Shown here piece after piece: positions 43,709 to 51,303 of a DNA stretch of 64,000 bases (position 1 is its first letter; each line of letters begins with the position of its first letter). The notes beneath the pieces are model-generated. The model saw only the letters and a program-made list of their open reading frames with translations. It searched no databases and had not been told where the DNA came from. The position numbers and the translations under genes were made by a program. This DNA is from Deltaproteobacteria bacterium (GTDB taxonomy: Bacteria; Myxococcota; JADLHZ01): NCBI GenBank assembly GCA_020848545.1, contig JADLHZ010000142.1:27571-91570 (forward strand). Reading direction: 5' to 3'.

Positions 43709-44412
43709 GCGGCCCCTTTACACAAGAGGCGCTGGATTGTCGCCTTGCCGATCGGCGTGCCCTTGCGGCTCTGCACGCCTTCGGTCGCGAGCGCCGCGAC
43801 GATGCCGCGAATGCTGACACCGCCGGCACGGAGCGCGCGCGCTCGTTCGATAACGGCCTGCTCTGCGTCGTCTCGTTCGAGCGTCTTGCCGTCCGCTGCG
43901 ACGTGATAGCCAAAACGCACGGTGCCGGTCCGTTCGCCGCGGGCTTTCTTCATCGCCAGGGCAGCACGGGTGCGTGAGCGGATGAGCGCGCGCTCGTATT
44001 GGGCGAAGACGTCGATGATCCCGCGCATCATCATCGAGGCCGGATCGTTCGCATCGTCACCACCCTCTCCGGCGGCCGACAGGACCCGTGCGCCTGCTTT
44101 CTCGGCCAGCGCTTCGATCATCGCTGCTTTGACGACGTCGCGCGCGAGCCGATCGCGCTTCGCGACCACCAGCACGCCGGCTTGCGCGTCTTCGAGCGCG
44201 TCAATCGCGGCCATCAGTGCCGGCCGGTCATCGAGCTCGGCGCCGCCGCTGACGCCGCGATCCTCATGCCATGCAGCAATCGTTACACCGCTCTGCGCCG
44301 CCCACTTCTGGATCGCCTCTCGTTGAGCCTCGGGACCAAGCTCCTGCTTCGAGGTCGAAACGCGGAGGTAAGCGACGGCGACTTTGGGATTCGAGGTGAT
44401 CGCTTTTTTCAT
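43705..44412 (-). CDS. Serine recombinase (resolvase/invertase family)
   Basis: 235 residues. The catalytic domain begins AYLRVSTSKQ with the nucleophile Ser, and keeps EDRGVSGG and VVAKRDRLARD, which contain the conserved Arg residues. After the long E helix comes a C-terminal HTH with SIRGIVAALATEGVQS. This is the size of resolvases and invertases rather than large integrases, so it probably recombines short sites, perhaps the inverted 40-bp repeats, or resolves multimers. It is transcribed divergently from the frameshifted gene at 44489. Confidence 0.8.
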   Translation of the reverse strand: MKKAITSNPKVAVAYLRVSTSKQELGPEAQREAIQKWAAQSGVTIAAWHEDRGVSGGAELDDRPALMAAIDALEDAQAGVLVVAKRDRLARDVVKAAMIEALAEKAGARVLSAAGEGGDDANDPASMMMRGIIDVFAQYERALIRSRTRAALAMKKARGERTGTVRFGYHVAADGKTLERDDAEQAVIERARALRAGGVSIRGIVAALATEGVQSRKGTPIGKATIQRLLCKGAA

Positions 44413-44421
44413 GTGGATGGT

Positions 44422-44439
44422 TTAGCATGCCTTAGCATG
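44422..44439. repeat. Tandem TTAGCATG repeats upstream of the serine recombinase
   Basis: TTAGCATG occurs twice with a 10-bp period (44422-44429, 44432-44439), one helical turn, just before the recombinase start. The reverse strand reads TGCTAAAC and can also serve as a -10-like element. A likely operator or recombinase-binding site. Confidence 0.4.
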
Positions 44440-44488
44440 TCTTCGAAGCACAAACGTACTCCAAACCACGCCTGACGAATACGACGGC

Positions 44489-44883
44489 ATGACGAAGCTT
44501 TTGCAGGACTTCACCGCGGCGAAGCAGGCGCGTGTTTGGAACGTCGGCGGCGATGGAAAGGAATTCGGCGCAACCGAGGCGTTTGGGTCGGACATGCCGC
44601 GCTCGCCGCGCGACGACGAAGGCCGGTTGATCGCCGGTCCTGGCGCGCGCGTCGTGCCGCTCGACGAGGAAGCGTTGCGCGGACGTTACACGGCCGGCAA
44701 GCCGGTCCGGCGCGTGCCGATTGAGCCGAGGCAGACAAAGCCCAGGCGCGAAAGATTCTCGGTCGTCATGCCGGCGGCGGCACCGATTCGGCCGCGCAAG
44801 CACGCGCTTGGCTGAAGGCGAACCCAGATCACCCGCTCGCCGAGGACGTGCGCAGGAAGCTCGAAAGCCGCGGTGCGGAATGA
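44489..44883 (+). pseudogene. Unknown gene with probable -1 frameshift
   Basis: Codons 1-79 from ATG 44489 look coding (MTKLLQDFTAAKQARVW...). From about 44723 the frame turns Arg/Pro-rich, while the neighbouring frame (44725-44883) becomes plainly coding: EADKAQARKILG, then ARAWLKANPDHPLAEDVRRK. It ends in a TGA that overlaps the next ATG (ATGA). The second frame has no start codon of its own, so I read one gene with a single-base deletion near 44725. A sequencing error is an alternative. Product unknown. Confidence 0.45.
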
Positions 44884-45261
44884 CTGCGGCCGAAATGTGC
44901 AAAGAGATCGACGAAGCGATCGTCAGATCGCCGCTCGTACAGCTCGCCTTCACCGCCACGCACACACGGGGACGTGCGCTCGCCGGCCTGACGATCGTGA
45001 TCTCGAGCAACGGCGCCCTCGCCAACGAGCTCGAGATCGCTGCGGCGTCCGGCGCCAAACGGATCGATCGTCGCCAGTGTGACCGACGAGACGCGGACGG
45101 CCATCTTCGCGGACGACAAGCTCGTCAACACGGTGCTGCCGGAGATCGCCGACGTCGGTCTAAAGGAGGCGCCGTTCTTCCGCATCGTCTGCGGCACCGG
45201 GCCGCGTGGTGTCGTGTGGATCGTGCCGATCGAAGCGACACCGGCCGAGGTGCTGCAATGA
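44880..45261 (+). pseudogene. Unknown gene with probable +1 frameshift
   Basis: From ATG 44880 the frame reads MTAAEMCKEIDEAIVRSP and stays coding to about 45059 (ELEIAAASGAK). One base later another frame continues convincingly as GSIVASVTDETRTAIFADD to a TGA at 45261. A one-base insertion near 45060 would join the two halves into a protein of about 126 residues. Alternatively the second half is a separate gene from the GTG at 45079. No family recognised. Confidence 0.45.
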
Positions 45262-45304
45262 CGACTGTCGGTTGACGATTCGACCGTGACTATGTCCTGA
45301 CAGC

Positions 45305-45337
45305 AAAAAGCCCGGCGCGGTTCGTGGCCGCCCGGGC
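45305..45337 (-). terminator. Candidate minus-strand terminator
   Basis: On the minus strand GCCCGG and CCGGGC form a stem with extra inner pairs, followed by TTTTT. There is no obvious minus-strand gene upstream, so it may block antisense transcription into the element. Confidence 0.35.
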
Positions 45338-45360
45338 AATGACGGAAGGGGTTGGCTCCC

Positions 45361-46194
45361 GTGGCACGAACCATACAGAAGAAGCATCGCGCCGAGAAGA
45401 CAGATTCAAAACGACATGACGTCGAAGATCTCGGACACCTATCGAAACGCTTCTATTCCGCTTCACGTGCGAGCCGCGATCCATCCGGATTGCCGTTCGC
45501 CCGGACGCTGCGTGCGCTTGCCTACGCTCGTCACGTCGACAATGAGGACACACGAACGCTGCTGATGGCGTTCAATCGCATTGCCGAAATCTTTCTTGCG
45601 AACAAGCCGACGAACGAGTGGCCGAAGTTTCGCGGCGGCGACGAACCCGTGGACGTCATCTTTCGCCATGACGTTCCCGGCGCAATGACTCGCGCCCAGT
45701 GGGCCGTGAATGCGCGCACACAGGTATCGTCTGCACTCGTCGCGCTCTACCGGAAAAAAGGCGCCGGGAAATACGCGTTCGCCGAGACGGGTGATGCGCC
45801 TGCGCTGACTCTGACGAAGATCATCATCAGCACATTCACCTCAGCAATCGCCGCGAACGAGATCGTGCCTGGCGCAAGAGAAAGCGAAACGACGCTCGAG
45901 AAATGCTTGCGCGCGGTTGAATCGGATCTGAAGTTGGCGCGCGAGAATGCGCGGCGCTACGACGACAGCGTCAACACCGCCGAGCCAAAATGGGTAGCTC
46001 GGAAAAGCCTGCGCGACGAGCTCTCGGAACGACTGATTCGATCCGTGGCGAAGGAACTCGGGATGCCGCGCGCCAGAGCGAAGTCTCTTTTCGACGCCGA
46101 TCACAAGAAGGCAGAAGGCGGTCGGAAATCACACAGCTGGCGGAAGGGGTCGAAGGCGCTCCGCCAGGCGGAGGCGGTCGCGGCTGGTCCGTAG
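45361..46194 (+). CDS. Hypothetical protein of the element
   Basis: 277 residues from GTG 45361, preceded by GGAAGGGG about ten bases away; a TTG at 45352 is too close to that site. It is a soluble, mixed alpha protein with a basic N-terminus and a basic C-terminal tail, consistent with nucleic-acid binding, but no domain is recognised. It starts the plus-strand block that continues with the XRE regulator. Confidence 0.55.
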   Translation: MARTIQKKHRAEKTDSKRHDVEDLGHLSKRFYSASRASRDPSGLPFARTLRALAYARHVDNEDTRTLLMAFNRIAEIFLANKPTNEWPKFRGGDEPVDVIFRHDVPGAMTRAQWAVNARTQVSSALVALYRKKGAGKYAFAETGDAPALTLTKIIISTFTSAIAANEIVPGARESETTLEKCLRAVESDLKLARENARRYDDSVNTAEPKWVARKSLRDELSERLIRSVAKELGMPRARAKSLFDADHKKAEGGRKSHSWRKGSKALRQAEAVAAGP

Positions 46195-46245
46195 CCCGGA
46201 CGCAGACTGTAGCAAATTGACCGGCACCTAGAGCACGGTCAGCAC

Positions 46246-46461
46246 ATGAAAACTCACATTGGCGAGCGAATAGCAGCCCTGAGATCAGAACGAGGATTTT
46301 CGAAAGCGAAGCTCGCGCGCGATTCGATCATCCACCCAAGCGATATCTCGAAGTTCGAGAACGGCCACGCGCGACCATACCCAGGACAGGTAGAGAGACT
46401 GGCCCGCGCGCTCGGCGTCCAGCCGGCGGATCTGCTCGACCCCGAAGGCGGCGCGCAATGA
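46246..46461 (+). CDS. XRE-family helix-turn-helix regulator
   Basis: 71 residues, a single Cro/C1-type HTH: IGERIAALRSERGFSKAKLARDS, recognition helix with PSDISKFENG, and a final helix RLARALGVQPADLL. It is the size of Cro-like or control proteins. It overlaps the next gene by four bases (ATGA). As the only such repressor in the element, it probably controls the replication and excision genes downstream. Confidence 0.8.
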   Translation: MKTHIGERIAALRSERGFSKAKLARDSIIHPSDISKFENGHARPYPGQVERLARALGVQPADLLDPEGGAQ

Positions 46462-47033
46462 TTGAAGACGCCACCACGACCACCACGACCACCACAGCAC
46501 CGGCGCCCGGCGCGGACCATTCGACGACGATCGGCGCGCAGCGCATGCGCGTGCTGCGCGATGACTTCAAAAGCAGCCGGCGCGTTGCCAGAGCCCTGGC
46601 GATCGCCGGTGATCTCGGGCTCTCGCCTGGTTCCGTCACGCTCGTCATCGCACCGAAGCTCGAGCCCGTCATCGCGCAGGTGGTCGGTATCGTGATGCGC
46701 TCCGAGACGGATTTTTCTGCCGCCATATGGCCGGACCAGGAAACGATGTGCGTCGTCGTGGAGAACGGCGTGCTCGATCCGTATCTCGCCGACGCTGAGC
46801 CAGGGTCTCTGCGGCTGCTGCTCGGGAAGAACGATCAGCTTATGACGCTGTCAGTGCCCTTCGAGCGACGCCAAACCGAGCCGCGGCCGGCGCCGCCGAA
46901 CTACTCCAGGGCGGCGGTCGACATGTTCGCCGCCGTCGAAGCCCAGGCGTTGCGAGACGGTGCGACCGATGTCGATGCAAACCGCGCCGCGTGGAATTCC
47001 ATCAAGCACTTCAGCGAGCGGGGTGCGCGGTGA
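46458..47033 (+). CDS. Hypothetical protein with N-terminal poly-Thr
   Basis: 191 residues. The N-terminus contains eight consecutive Thr encoded by alternating ACC/ACG/ACA codons (about 46470-46495). A globular part of about 110 residues and a helical C-terminus follow. No domain is recognised. It overlaps the XRE gene upstream and the DUF3987 gene downstream by four bases each, so the three are co-translated and it probably assists DNA replication or its control. Confidence 0.6.
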   Translation: MIEDATTTTTTTTAPAPGADHSTTIGAQRMRVLRDDFKSSRRVARALAIAGDLGLSPGSVTLVIAPKLEPVIAQVVGIVMRSETDFSAAIWPDQETMCVVVENGVLDPYLADAEPGSLRLLLGKNDQLMTLSVPFERRQTEPRPAPPNYSRAAVDMFAAVEAQALRDGATDVDANRAAWNSIKHFSERGAR

Positions 47034-48877
47034 CTGCGGCACACGTCCAAGAGCGAGTGGCGAGAAACCGCGCTGCCGCTGCCGTGCTCTTGAGCGAACG
47101 AGACCCGACTACCCCTCTCGAAGTATTGGTCGCCGACGTTGCGATTGGTTGCGATCTTGACGTCGCCGACGCGTTGGATCTCCTCCGCGATTTTCATCGT
47201 GAAGAATCGTTGGACTGGAACGAGACCCAGACTTCGAGAATGGTCAATCGCGCTGCGACTTGCACGTCCTACAAAGGCAAGAAGCGCGGCTACGCTCTTG
47301 ATGCGCTACTCTCGCCGCCGCTGCCAGCGACTGCGTCACCCGTTCGCTTGGTGGCGACGGTGAGCAGCGAGAGCGATTGGCCAGAACCGTCCCCGATCCG
47401 TGCGCCGCTTCTGCCGGTGCCGGCGTTTGACGCCGCGATGTTGCCGGACGCGTTGCGACCGTGGGTGATGGACATCGCGAAGCGCATGCAGTGCCCGCCG
47501 GACTTCCCTGCGATCGGCGCGATGATCGGACTCGCGACGATCGTCGGCCGGCGCGTCACCATCAGGCCGAAGGTCCGCGATGACTGGTCCGTGGTGCCGA
47601 ACCTGTGGGGCATGATCATCGGTCGGCCCAGCGCGCTCAAATCGCCTGCGCTGAGCGAAGCGTTGAAACCGCTTCATCGGCTCGAAACGCTCTGCAAGGA
47701 ACGCCACGACGCGAATCAGCGCGAGCACGATAAGGCGACGATGATGCACGAGGCGCGGGTCAAGGCATACCGCGCAGCCGTCGAGAAAGCCGCGAAGAGC
47801 GGACAGGAGGTTGCCGACAATCCACCTGACCCGCCCGCGTCCGCTCCGCGCCGTCGACTCGTGAGCATGGACACCACGATCGAAAAGCTCGGCGAACTGC
47901 TTCGCGACAACCCGCGCGGCGTGCTCGTGTATCGCGATGAGCTTGCCGGCTGGTTTGCTTCGTTCGAGCGCGACGGGCGAGAAGGCGATCGCGCGTTCTA
48001 CCTCGAAGCGTGGAACGGTAACGCGCCGTTCCGCTACGACCGCATCGGGCGCGGCACCGTCGACATTGAGGCCGCGTGCGTTTCGATGGTCGGCACGATT
48101 CAGCCTGGCGTGCTCACGCGCCACGTGTCCGAGCAGCTGCGAGGCGCCGCGAACGACGGCTTGGCGCAGCGCTTTCAGCTCATGGTTTACCCCGACGATG
48201 ACCGTGAGTGGTCGTATGTCGACGAGTGGCCGGACGGCGAAGCCAAGAAACGCGCCGCCGAGGCGTTCCAGAAGCTCGACGAAATCGAACTAACGCTGCT
48301 CGGCGCCAAGATCGATCCAGACGACGATCGCGCGCGCGTTCTGCACTTCTGCGACGAAGCACAGGCGGTCTTCAAAGACTGGCTCGCCGGCCTGGAAGCG
48401 AAGGTCCGCAACGCCGACGAGCACCCGATCATCACAGAGCACCTGGGCAAGTATCGTAGTCTCATGCCGTCGATCGCCGGCCTGATTCACCTGTCGAACG
48501 CCGCGGTGGGGCTCACGCCGGCCGGCGACATCGGAGCCGACGCGGCGCGGTCTGCGGTCGAATGGTGCGCGTACCTTGAGGCGCACGCCCGCCGCGTCTA
48601 CGGGTGCGCACTCTCGCGAAGCGCCAACGCCGCGAGGTTACTCGCCTCGAAGATCCGCAACCGAAAGCTCGGCGACAGGTTCAGGGCGCGCGACGTCTAC
48701 ATCAACGAATGGTCCGGCCTCGCGACGGCCCACGAAGCGAAGAAGGCGATCGACACGCTCGAAGAATTCGGCTGGCTACGCGGTCACGACGCCAAAACGG
48801 GCGGGCGGGGGACGATCGAATACGAGATCAACCCGCGCGTCTACCTGACCGACACAGCCGAGGACGACGCACCATGA
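47030..48877 (+). CDS. DUF3987 (YfjI-like) replication-type protein
   Basis: 615 residues from GTG 47030, which overlaps the previous stop (GTGA); the ATG at 46991 is less likely. After an N-terminal region of about 120 residues comes a DUF3987 domain. Its nucleotide-binding loop is IIGRPSALKSPAL near residue 205, and VLVYRDELAGWFASF near 300 resembles a Walker B-like segment. Proteins of this family occur in phages and integrative elements beside primases and are thought to be helicase-like ATPases. The winged-helix-like C-terminus (about 540-600) may bind DNA. Confidence 0.7.
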   Translation: MTAAHVQERVARNRAAAAVLLSERDPTTPLEVLVADVAIGCDLDVADALDLLRDFHREESLDWNETQTSRMVNRAATCTSYKGKKRGYALDALLSPPLPATASPVRLVATVSSESDWPEPSPIRAPLLPVPAFDAAMLPDALRPWVMDIAKRMQCPPDFPAIGAMIGLATIVGRRVTIRPKVRDDWSVVPNLWGMIIGRPSALKSPALSEALKPLHRLETLCKERHDANQREHDKATMMHEARVKAYRAAVEKAAKSGQEVADNPPDPPASAPRRRLVSMDTTIEKLGELLRDNPRGVLVYRDELAGWFASFERDGREGDRAFYLEAWNGNAPFRYDRIGRGTVDIEAACVSMVGTIQPGVLTRHVSEQLRGAANDGLAQRFQLMVYPDDDREWSYVDEWPDGEAKKRAAEAFQKLDEIELTLLGAKIDPDDDRARVLHFCDEAQAVFKDWLAGLEAKVRNADEHPIITEHLGKYRSLMPSIAGLIHLSNAAVGLTPAGDIGADAARSAVEWCAYLEAHARRVYGCALSRSANAARLLASKIRNRKLGDRFRARDVYINEWSGLATAHEAKKAIDTLEEFGWLRGHDAKTGGRGTIEYEINPRVYLTDTAEDDAP

Positions 48878-48916
48878 CCTTCTGTCCCCTTTTGTCGGTG
48901 ACCCTCTCTAGACATT
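48877..48916 (-). repeat. 40-bp repeat, copy C (inverted)
   Basis: Inverted copy of repeat A, 33 of 40 positions identical. It begins at the stop codon of the DUF3987 gene and fills most of the gap before the small HTH gene. Copies A/B and C face each other across about 7.8 kb. Confidence 0.7.
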
Positions 48917-48937
48917 TTGGCCACGGGAGCGCCGTCC

Positions 48938-49132
48938 ATGACTACGAATGAGCAAACGCCCGAGCAGATGTGGACGGTGAAACAATGCGCCGCCTTCCTC
49001 AACGTGACGACGTGGTTCGTCTACAAGCATGCCGAGCGCGGGACGCTGCCGGCGCTGCACTTTGGCAGGGCGCTTCGCTTTGACCCTGCGGCCGTAAAGG
49101 CGTGGGCCGCGAGCAGCACTGGTGCCAAATGA
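48938..49132 (+). CDS. Excisionase-like MerR-type HTH protein
   Basis: 64 residues from ATG 48938. MWTVKQCAAFLNVTTWFVYKHAERGTLPALHFGRALRF is the winged-helix HTH_17 pattern of excisionases and recombination directionality factors. Placed immediately before a second HTH gene and the integrase, it probably bends attachment-site DNA and sets the direction of recombination. Confidence 0.75.
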   Translation: MTTNEQTPEQMWTVKQCAAFLNVTTWFVYKHAERGTLPALHFGRALRFDPAAVKAWAASSTGAK

Positions 49133-49500
49133 ACGCGCGCATTCTGCCAATCACCGTCTTCGTCAAAGCAGCCGACGTCATGAACGCTCTCGGCTGTTCG
49201 CGAGCGACGGCCTACGACCACCTACGTCGCGCAGCTCGGCGACAATCCGGCCAGCGGGGGTTGCTCCGCGTGCCGATTCACGTTTGGGAACAATACATCT
49301 CGGAGGTCTTCAAGTGCGACTCAGAAAACGTGCCGGCGTCTGGCACTGCCGCTTCTACAACGCTGACGGCCGGCGCATTGAGCGCTCGACACACGCTCAC
49401 GATCGCAAAGCTGCCGAGGCGATCGCCAGAGAGTGGGAGCGCAACGCAGCCGATCCGGATCACGCAGCCGCGCACGAAACCACGATCGGCCAAATCTTGA
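49129..49500 (+). CDS. AlpA-like small HTH protein overlapping the integrase start
   Basis: Starts at an ATG overlapping the previous stop (ATGA). The first 65 residues (AADVMNALGCSRATAYDHLRR, then a wing with LRVPIHVWEQYI) look like a small DNA-binding protein. There is no stop until 49500, giving 123 residues and a 187-bp out-of-frame overlap with the integrase gene; the tail after about residue 65 looks non-functional. The original stop may have been lost. Confidence 0.5.
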   Translation: MNARILPITVFVKAADVMNALGCSRATAYDHLRRAARRQSGQRGLLRVPIHVWEQYISEVFKCDSENVPASGTAASTTLTAGALSARHTLTIAKLPRRSPESGSATQPIRITQPRTKPRSAKS

Positions 49501-50504
49501 GCACGTCGATCGCGAACATGGATCAGCTCGCCGAGGTTGGCCGCAAGTCGACCGCGACGGCGAACTTTCATCGGGTGAAGGCCGGGCACTGGCTCCGCGT
49601 GCTCGAACAAGGTGGCGCCGTCCCCTTCCCCGCTCGCCGACTGCGCGCGCGACATGTCGACGACTACATCGCCACGCGCCGAAGCGAAGGCGCCAGCGAG
49701 AACACGATCGCGAAGGAGCTCGTCATCATGCGCTCCGCGCTCAAGCTCGCGCTTCGCCGTGGCCTGTGGCGCGGCATCATTGAGTCGGTGCTGCCGAGTG
49801 GATTCGCGCCGAGCTACAAGCCAAGACAGCGCGCGCTTCCGCCCGACGAGCTACAGAAGCTCTTGGCACAACTCACGCCGGACCACGCCGCCCGCGTCGC
49901 ATTCATCGTCGCCACTTCCGCATGCTGGAGCGAGACAGAACGCGCGCAACGTGTCGACGTCGCGAAGCACGGCAACATGGTTCACATCCGCGGCACGAAA
50001 CGCACGAGCCGACTGCGCGACGTCCCGATCGTCAGTGCCGAGCAACGCACGCTGTTGCAGTACGCGCTCGACAACGCCGAAGGAAAAGGCGGGATGCTGT
50101 TTGCCCCGTGGCAAAACGTTCGCCGGGACCTTGTCGACGCCTGCAAGCGCGCCGAGATCGAGCGCTGCTCACCGAACGACTTGCGCCGCACCTTCGCGCA
50201 GTGGATGCGTAAGGCTGGCGTGCCGGCCGAGTACGTCGCGCCTGCGATGGGTCACGCGGACACGCGCATGGTTGAACGCGTCTACGGCAAGCTTCCGGCA
50301 AACGTGCTCGGCGAACGCATCGCCGCTTCACTCGGAATCGCTTGCCCCACATTTGCCCCACTGCCCCAGGAAAAGGACGCACTGGCCGGACTCGGCGGAA
50401 ATCGCAAAGTGAAAAAAGCGCGGGAAAATAAGGATCAAATGGTGCCCAGGGGCGGAATTGAACCGCCGACACGTGGATTTTCAGTCCACTGCTCTACCAA
50501 CTGA
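49314..50504 (+). CDS. Tyrosine-family integrase
   Basis: 396 residues from GTG 49314, fixed by GGAGG at 49302-49306 and by the integrase-typical start VRLRKRAGVWHCRFYNADG. An N-terminal arm/core-binding region (about 20-175) precedes the catalytic domain. Seen: Lys in RGTKRT, SPNDLRRT (box II, Asn in place of the first His as in some families), His314 in GHADTRM and Tyr324 in VYGKL. The position of the first catalytic Arg, in ATSACWSETE, is Cys204 (TGC), so activity is doubtful. The last 21 residues are encoded by the attachment core and the antisense of tRNA-Phe. Confidence 0.8.
   Translation: MRLRKRAGVWHCRFYNADGRRIERSTHAHDRKAAEAIAREWERNAADPDHAAAHETTIGQILSTSIANMDQLAEVGRKSTATANFHRVKAGHWLRVLEQGGAVPFPARRLRARHVDDYIATRRSEGASENTIAKELVIMRSALKLALRRGLWRGIIESVLPSGFAPSYKPRQRALPPDELQKLLAQLTPDHAARVAFIVATSACWSETERAQRVDVAKHGNMVHIRGTKRTSRLRDVPIVSAEQRTLLQYALDNAEGKGGMLFAPWQNVRRDLVDACKRAEIERCSPNDLRRTFAQWMRKAGVPAEYVAPAMGHADTRMVERVYGKLPANVLGERIAASLGIACPTFAPLPQEKDALAGLGGNRKVKKARENKDQMVPRGGIEPPTRGFSVHCSTN
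50343..50368. repeat. Candidate integrase arm sites, right (P arm)
   Basis: Three TGCCCCA heptamers (50343, 50354, 50362); the first 18 bp are identical to 39794-39811. They lie 69 bp from the core, inside the integrase 3' coding region. Confidence 0.5.
50437..50484. repeat. attR core (48-bp direct repeat)
   Basis: Exact copy of 39682-39729. It supplies the 3' half of the intact tRNA-Phe gene, which is how the element preserves tRNA function after insertion. Confidence 0.9.
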
Positions 50505-50515
50505 GCTACCTGGGC
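50440..50515 (-). tRNA. tRNA-Phe (GAA)
   Basis: On the minus strand: a 7-bp acceptor stem (GCCCAGG/CCTGGGC), D arm AGCTCAGTTGGTAGAGC, anticodon loop ACTGAAAAT with anticodon GAA, T arm with GTTCAATTC, discriminator A and an encoded 3' CCA. 73 nt plus CCA. It is complete although the 3' half comes from the inserted element. Confidence 0.95.
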
Positions 50516-50540
50516 GCAGGTAGGTCCGACGAGGGCGCCG

Positions 50541-50569
50541 TTTCTAAGGATCTCGCTACCAAATGTCAA
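50541..50569 (-). promoter_or_regulatory. tRNA-Phe promoter
   Basis: On the minus strand TTGACA (complement of 50564-50569), a 17-bp spacer and TAGAAA (complement of 50541-50546). Transcription would begin about 20 bases before the tRNA 5' end. Confidence 0.7.
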
Positions 50570-50622
50570 TCGGCGCCGCGGGCTTGAGCTTTTCAAAGGG
50601 CGTATGACAACAACGCCGCGCG

Positions 50623-51303
50623 ATGAGCGAGTCGAAGCAGAGTGAAGCGCGCACCCACGAACGCCGCGCGCCGCAGGGCCAGGCGCCGCGGGTCATCGCG
50701 ATCGCAGGGACCATCGGCGCCGGCAAGTCGAGCCTGGTCGATTGGCTGCGCCACGAGTTTCAGATGGTGCCCTTCTTCGAGCCGAACGAAGAGAACCCGT
50801 ACCTCGCCGACTTCTACGGCGACATGAAGCGGTGGGCGCTGCACTCGCAGCTCTTCTTCTTGGTCCGCCGCTTTCAGATCCATCGCCAAGTCGCCGCCCG
50901 CGCCAAGGAGAGCATCCCGCCGATCGTTCAAGACCGCACGATCTACGAGGACGCCGAGATCTTCGCCGCGTACCTTCACGACCAAGGGCACATCGACGAT
51001 CGCGATTGGCAGATGTATAAGGATCTTTACACGACCTTGCGCGCCGAGATCCGCCCGCCCGATCTCTTGATCTACTTGCGCTGCCCGCTGAAGACGCTGA
51101 CCAAGCGCATCCAGAAGCGCGGCCGCAGCTTCGAGCAGGCGATCCCGAAGAGCTACTTGGCCTCGCTCGAGCGGCTCTACGACGACTGGTTCGCGCGTTA
51201 CGATCTGTCGCCGACCCTCGTGCTCGAGACCGATCGCCTGGACTACGTGGAGCACCTCTTCGACCGCCAGGAGCTCATCGGCGCGATCAAGCGCCACCTA
51301 TGA
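50623..51303 (+). CDS. Deoxynucleoside kinase
   Basis: 226 residues. Walker A GTIGAGKSS near 30, then EPNEENPYLADFYGD, and the DR motif in VQDRTIYEDAEIFA: the features of dNK-family deoxyadenosine/deoxyguanosine kinases. It phosphorylates salvaged deoxynucleosides with ATP in the cytoplasm; base specificity cannot be read with certainty. The N-terminus has a polar extension of about 20 residues. Its stop overlaps the start of the PabA-PabB gene (ATGA), coupling salvage to folate synthesis. Confidence 0.8.
   Translation: MSESKQSEARTHERRAPQGQAPRVIAIAGTIGAGKSSLVDWLRHEFQMVPFFEPNEENPYLADFYGDMKRWALHSQLFFLVRRFQIHRQVAARAKESIPPIVQDRTIYEDAEIFAAYLHDQGHIDDRDWQMYKDLYTTLRAEIRPPDLLIYLRCPLKTLTKRIQKRGRSFEQAIPKSYLASLERLYDDWFARYDLSPTLVLETDRLDYVEHLFDRQELIGAIKRHL

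Larger units (their letters stand above)
39682..50484. mobile_element. Integrative element inserted in tRNA-Phe
   Basis: A 48-bp direct repeat (39682-39729 and 50437-50484) bounds this region. The right copy is the 3' part of an intact tRNA-Phe gene; the left copy is the displaced original 3' end. The tyrosine integrase lies next to the tRNA. Cargo: HicB/HicA-type pair, RuvC-like resolvase, serine recombinase, XRE regulator, DUF3987 protein, two HTH proteins and several unknown genes. No capsid, tail, portal, relaxase or type IV secretion gene is seen, so it may be a satellite or a decayed element that relies on a helper. Confidence 0.85.

Noticed and set aside
46470..46495. Microsatellite or short tandem repeat of ACC/ACG/ACA
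   Set aside because: It encodes a poly-Thr segment in a coding frame with synonymous variation.
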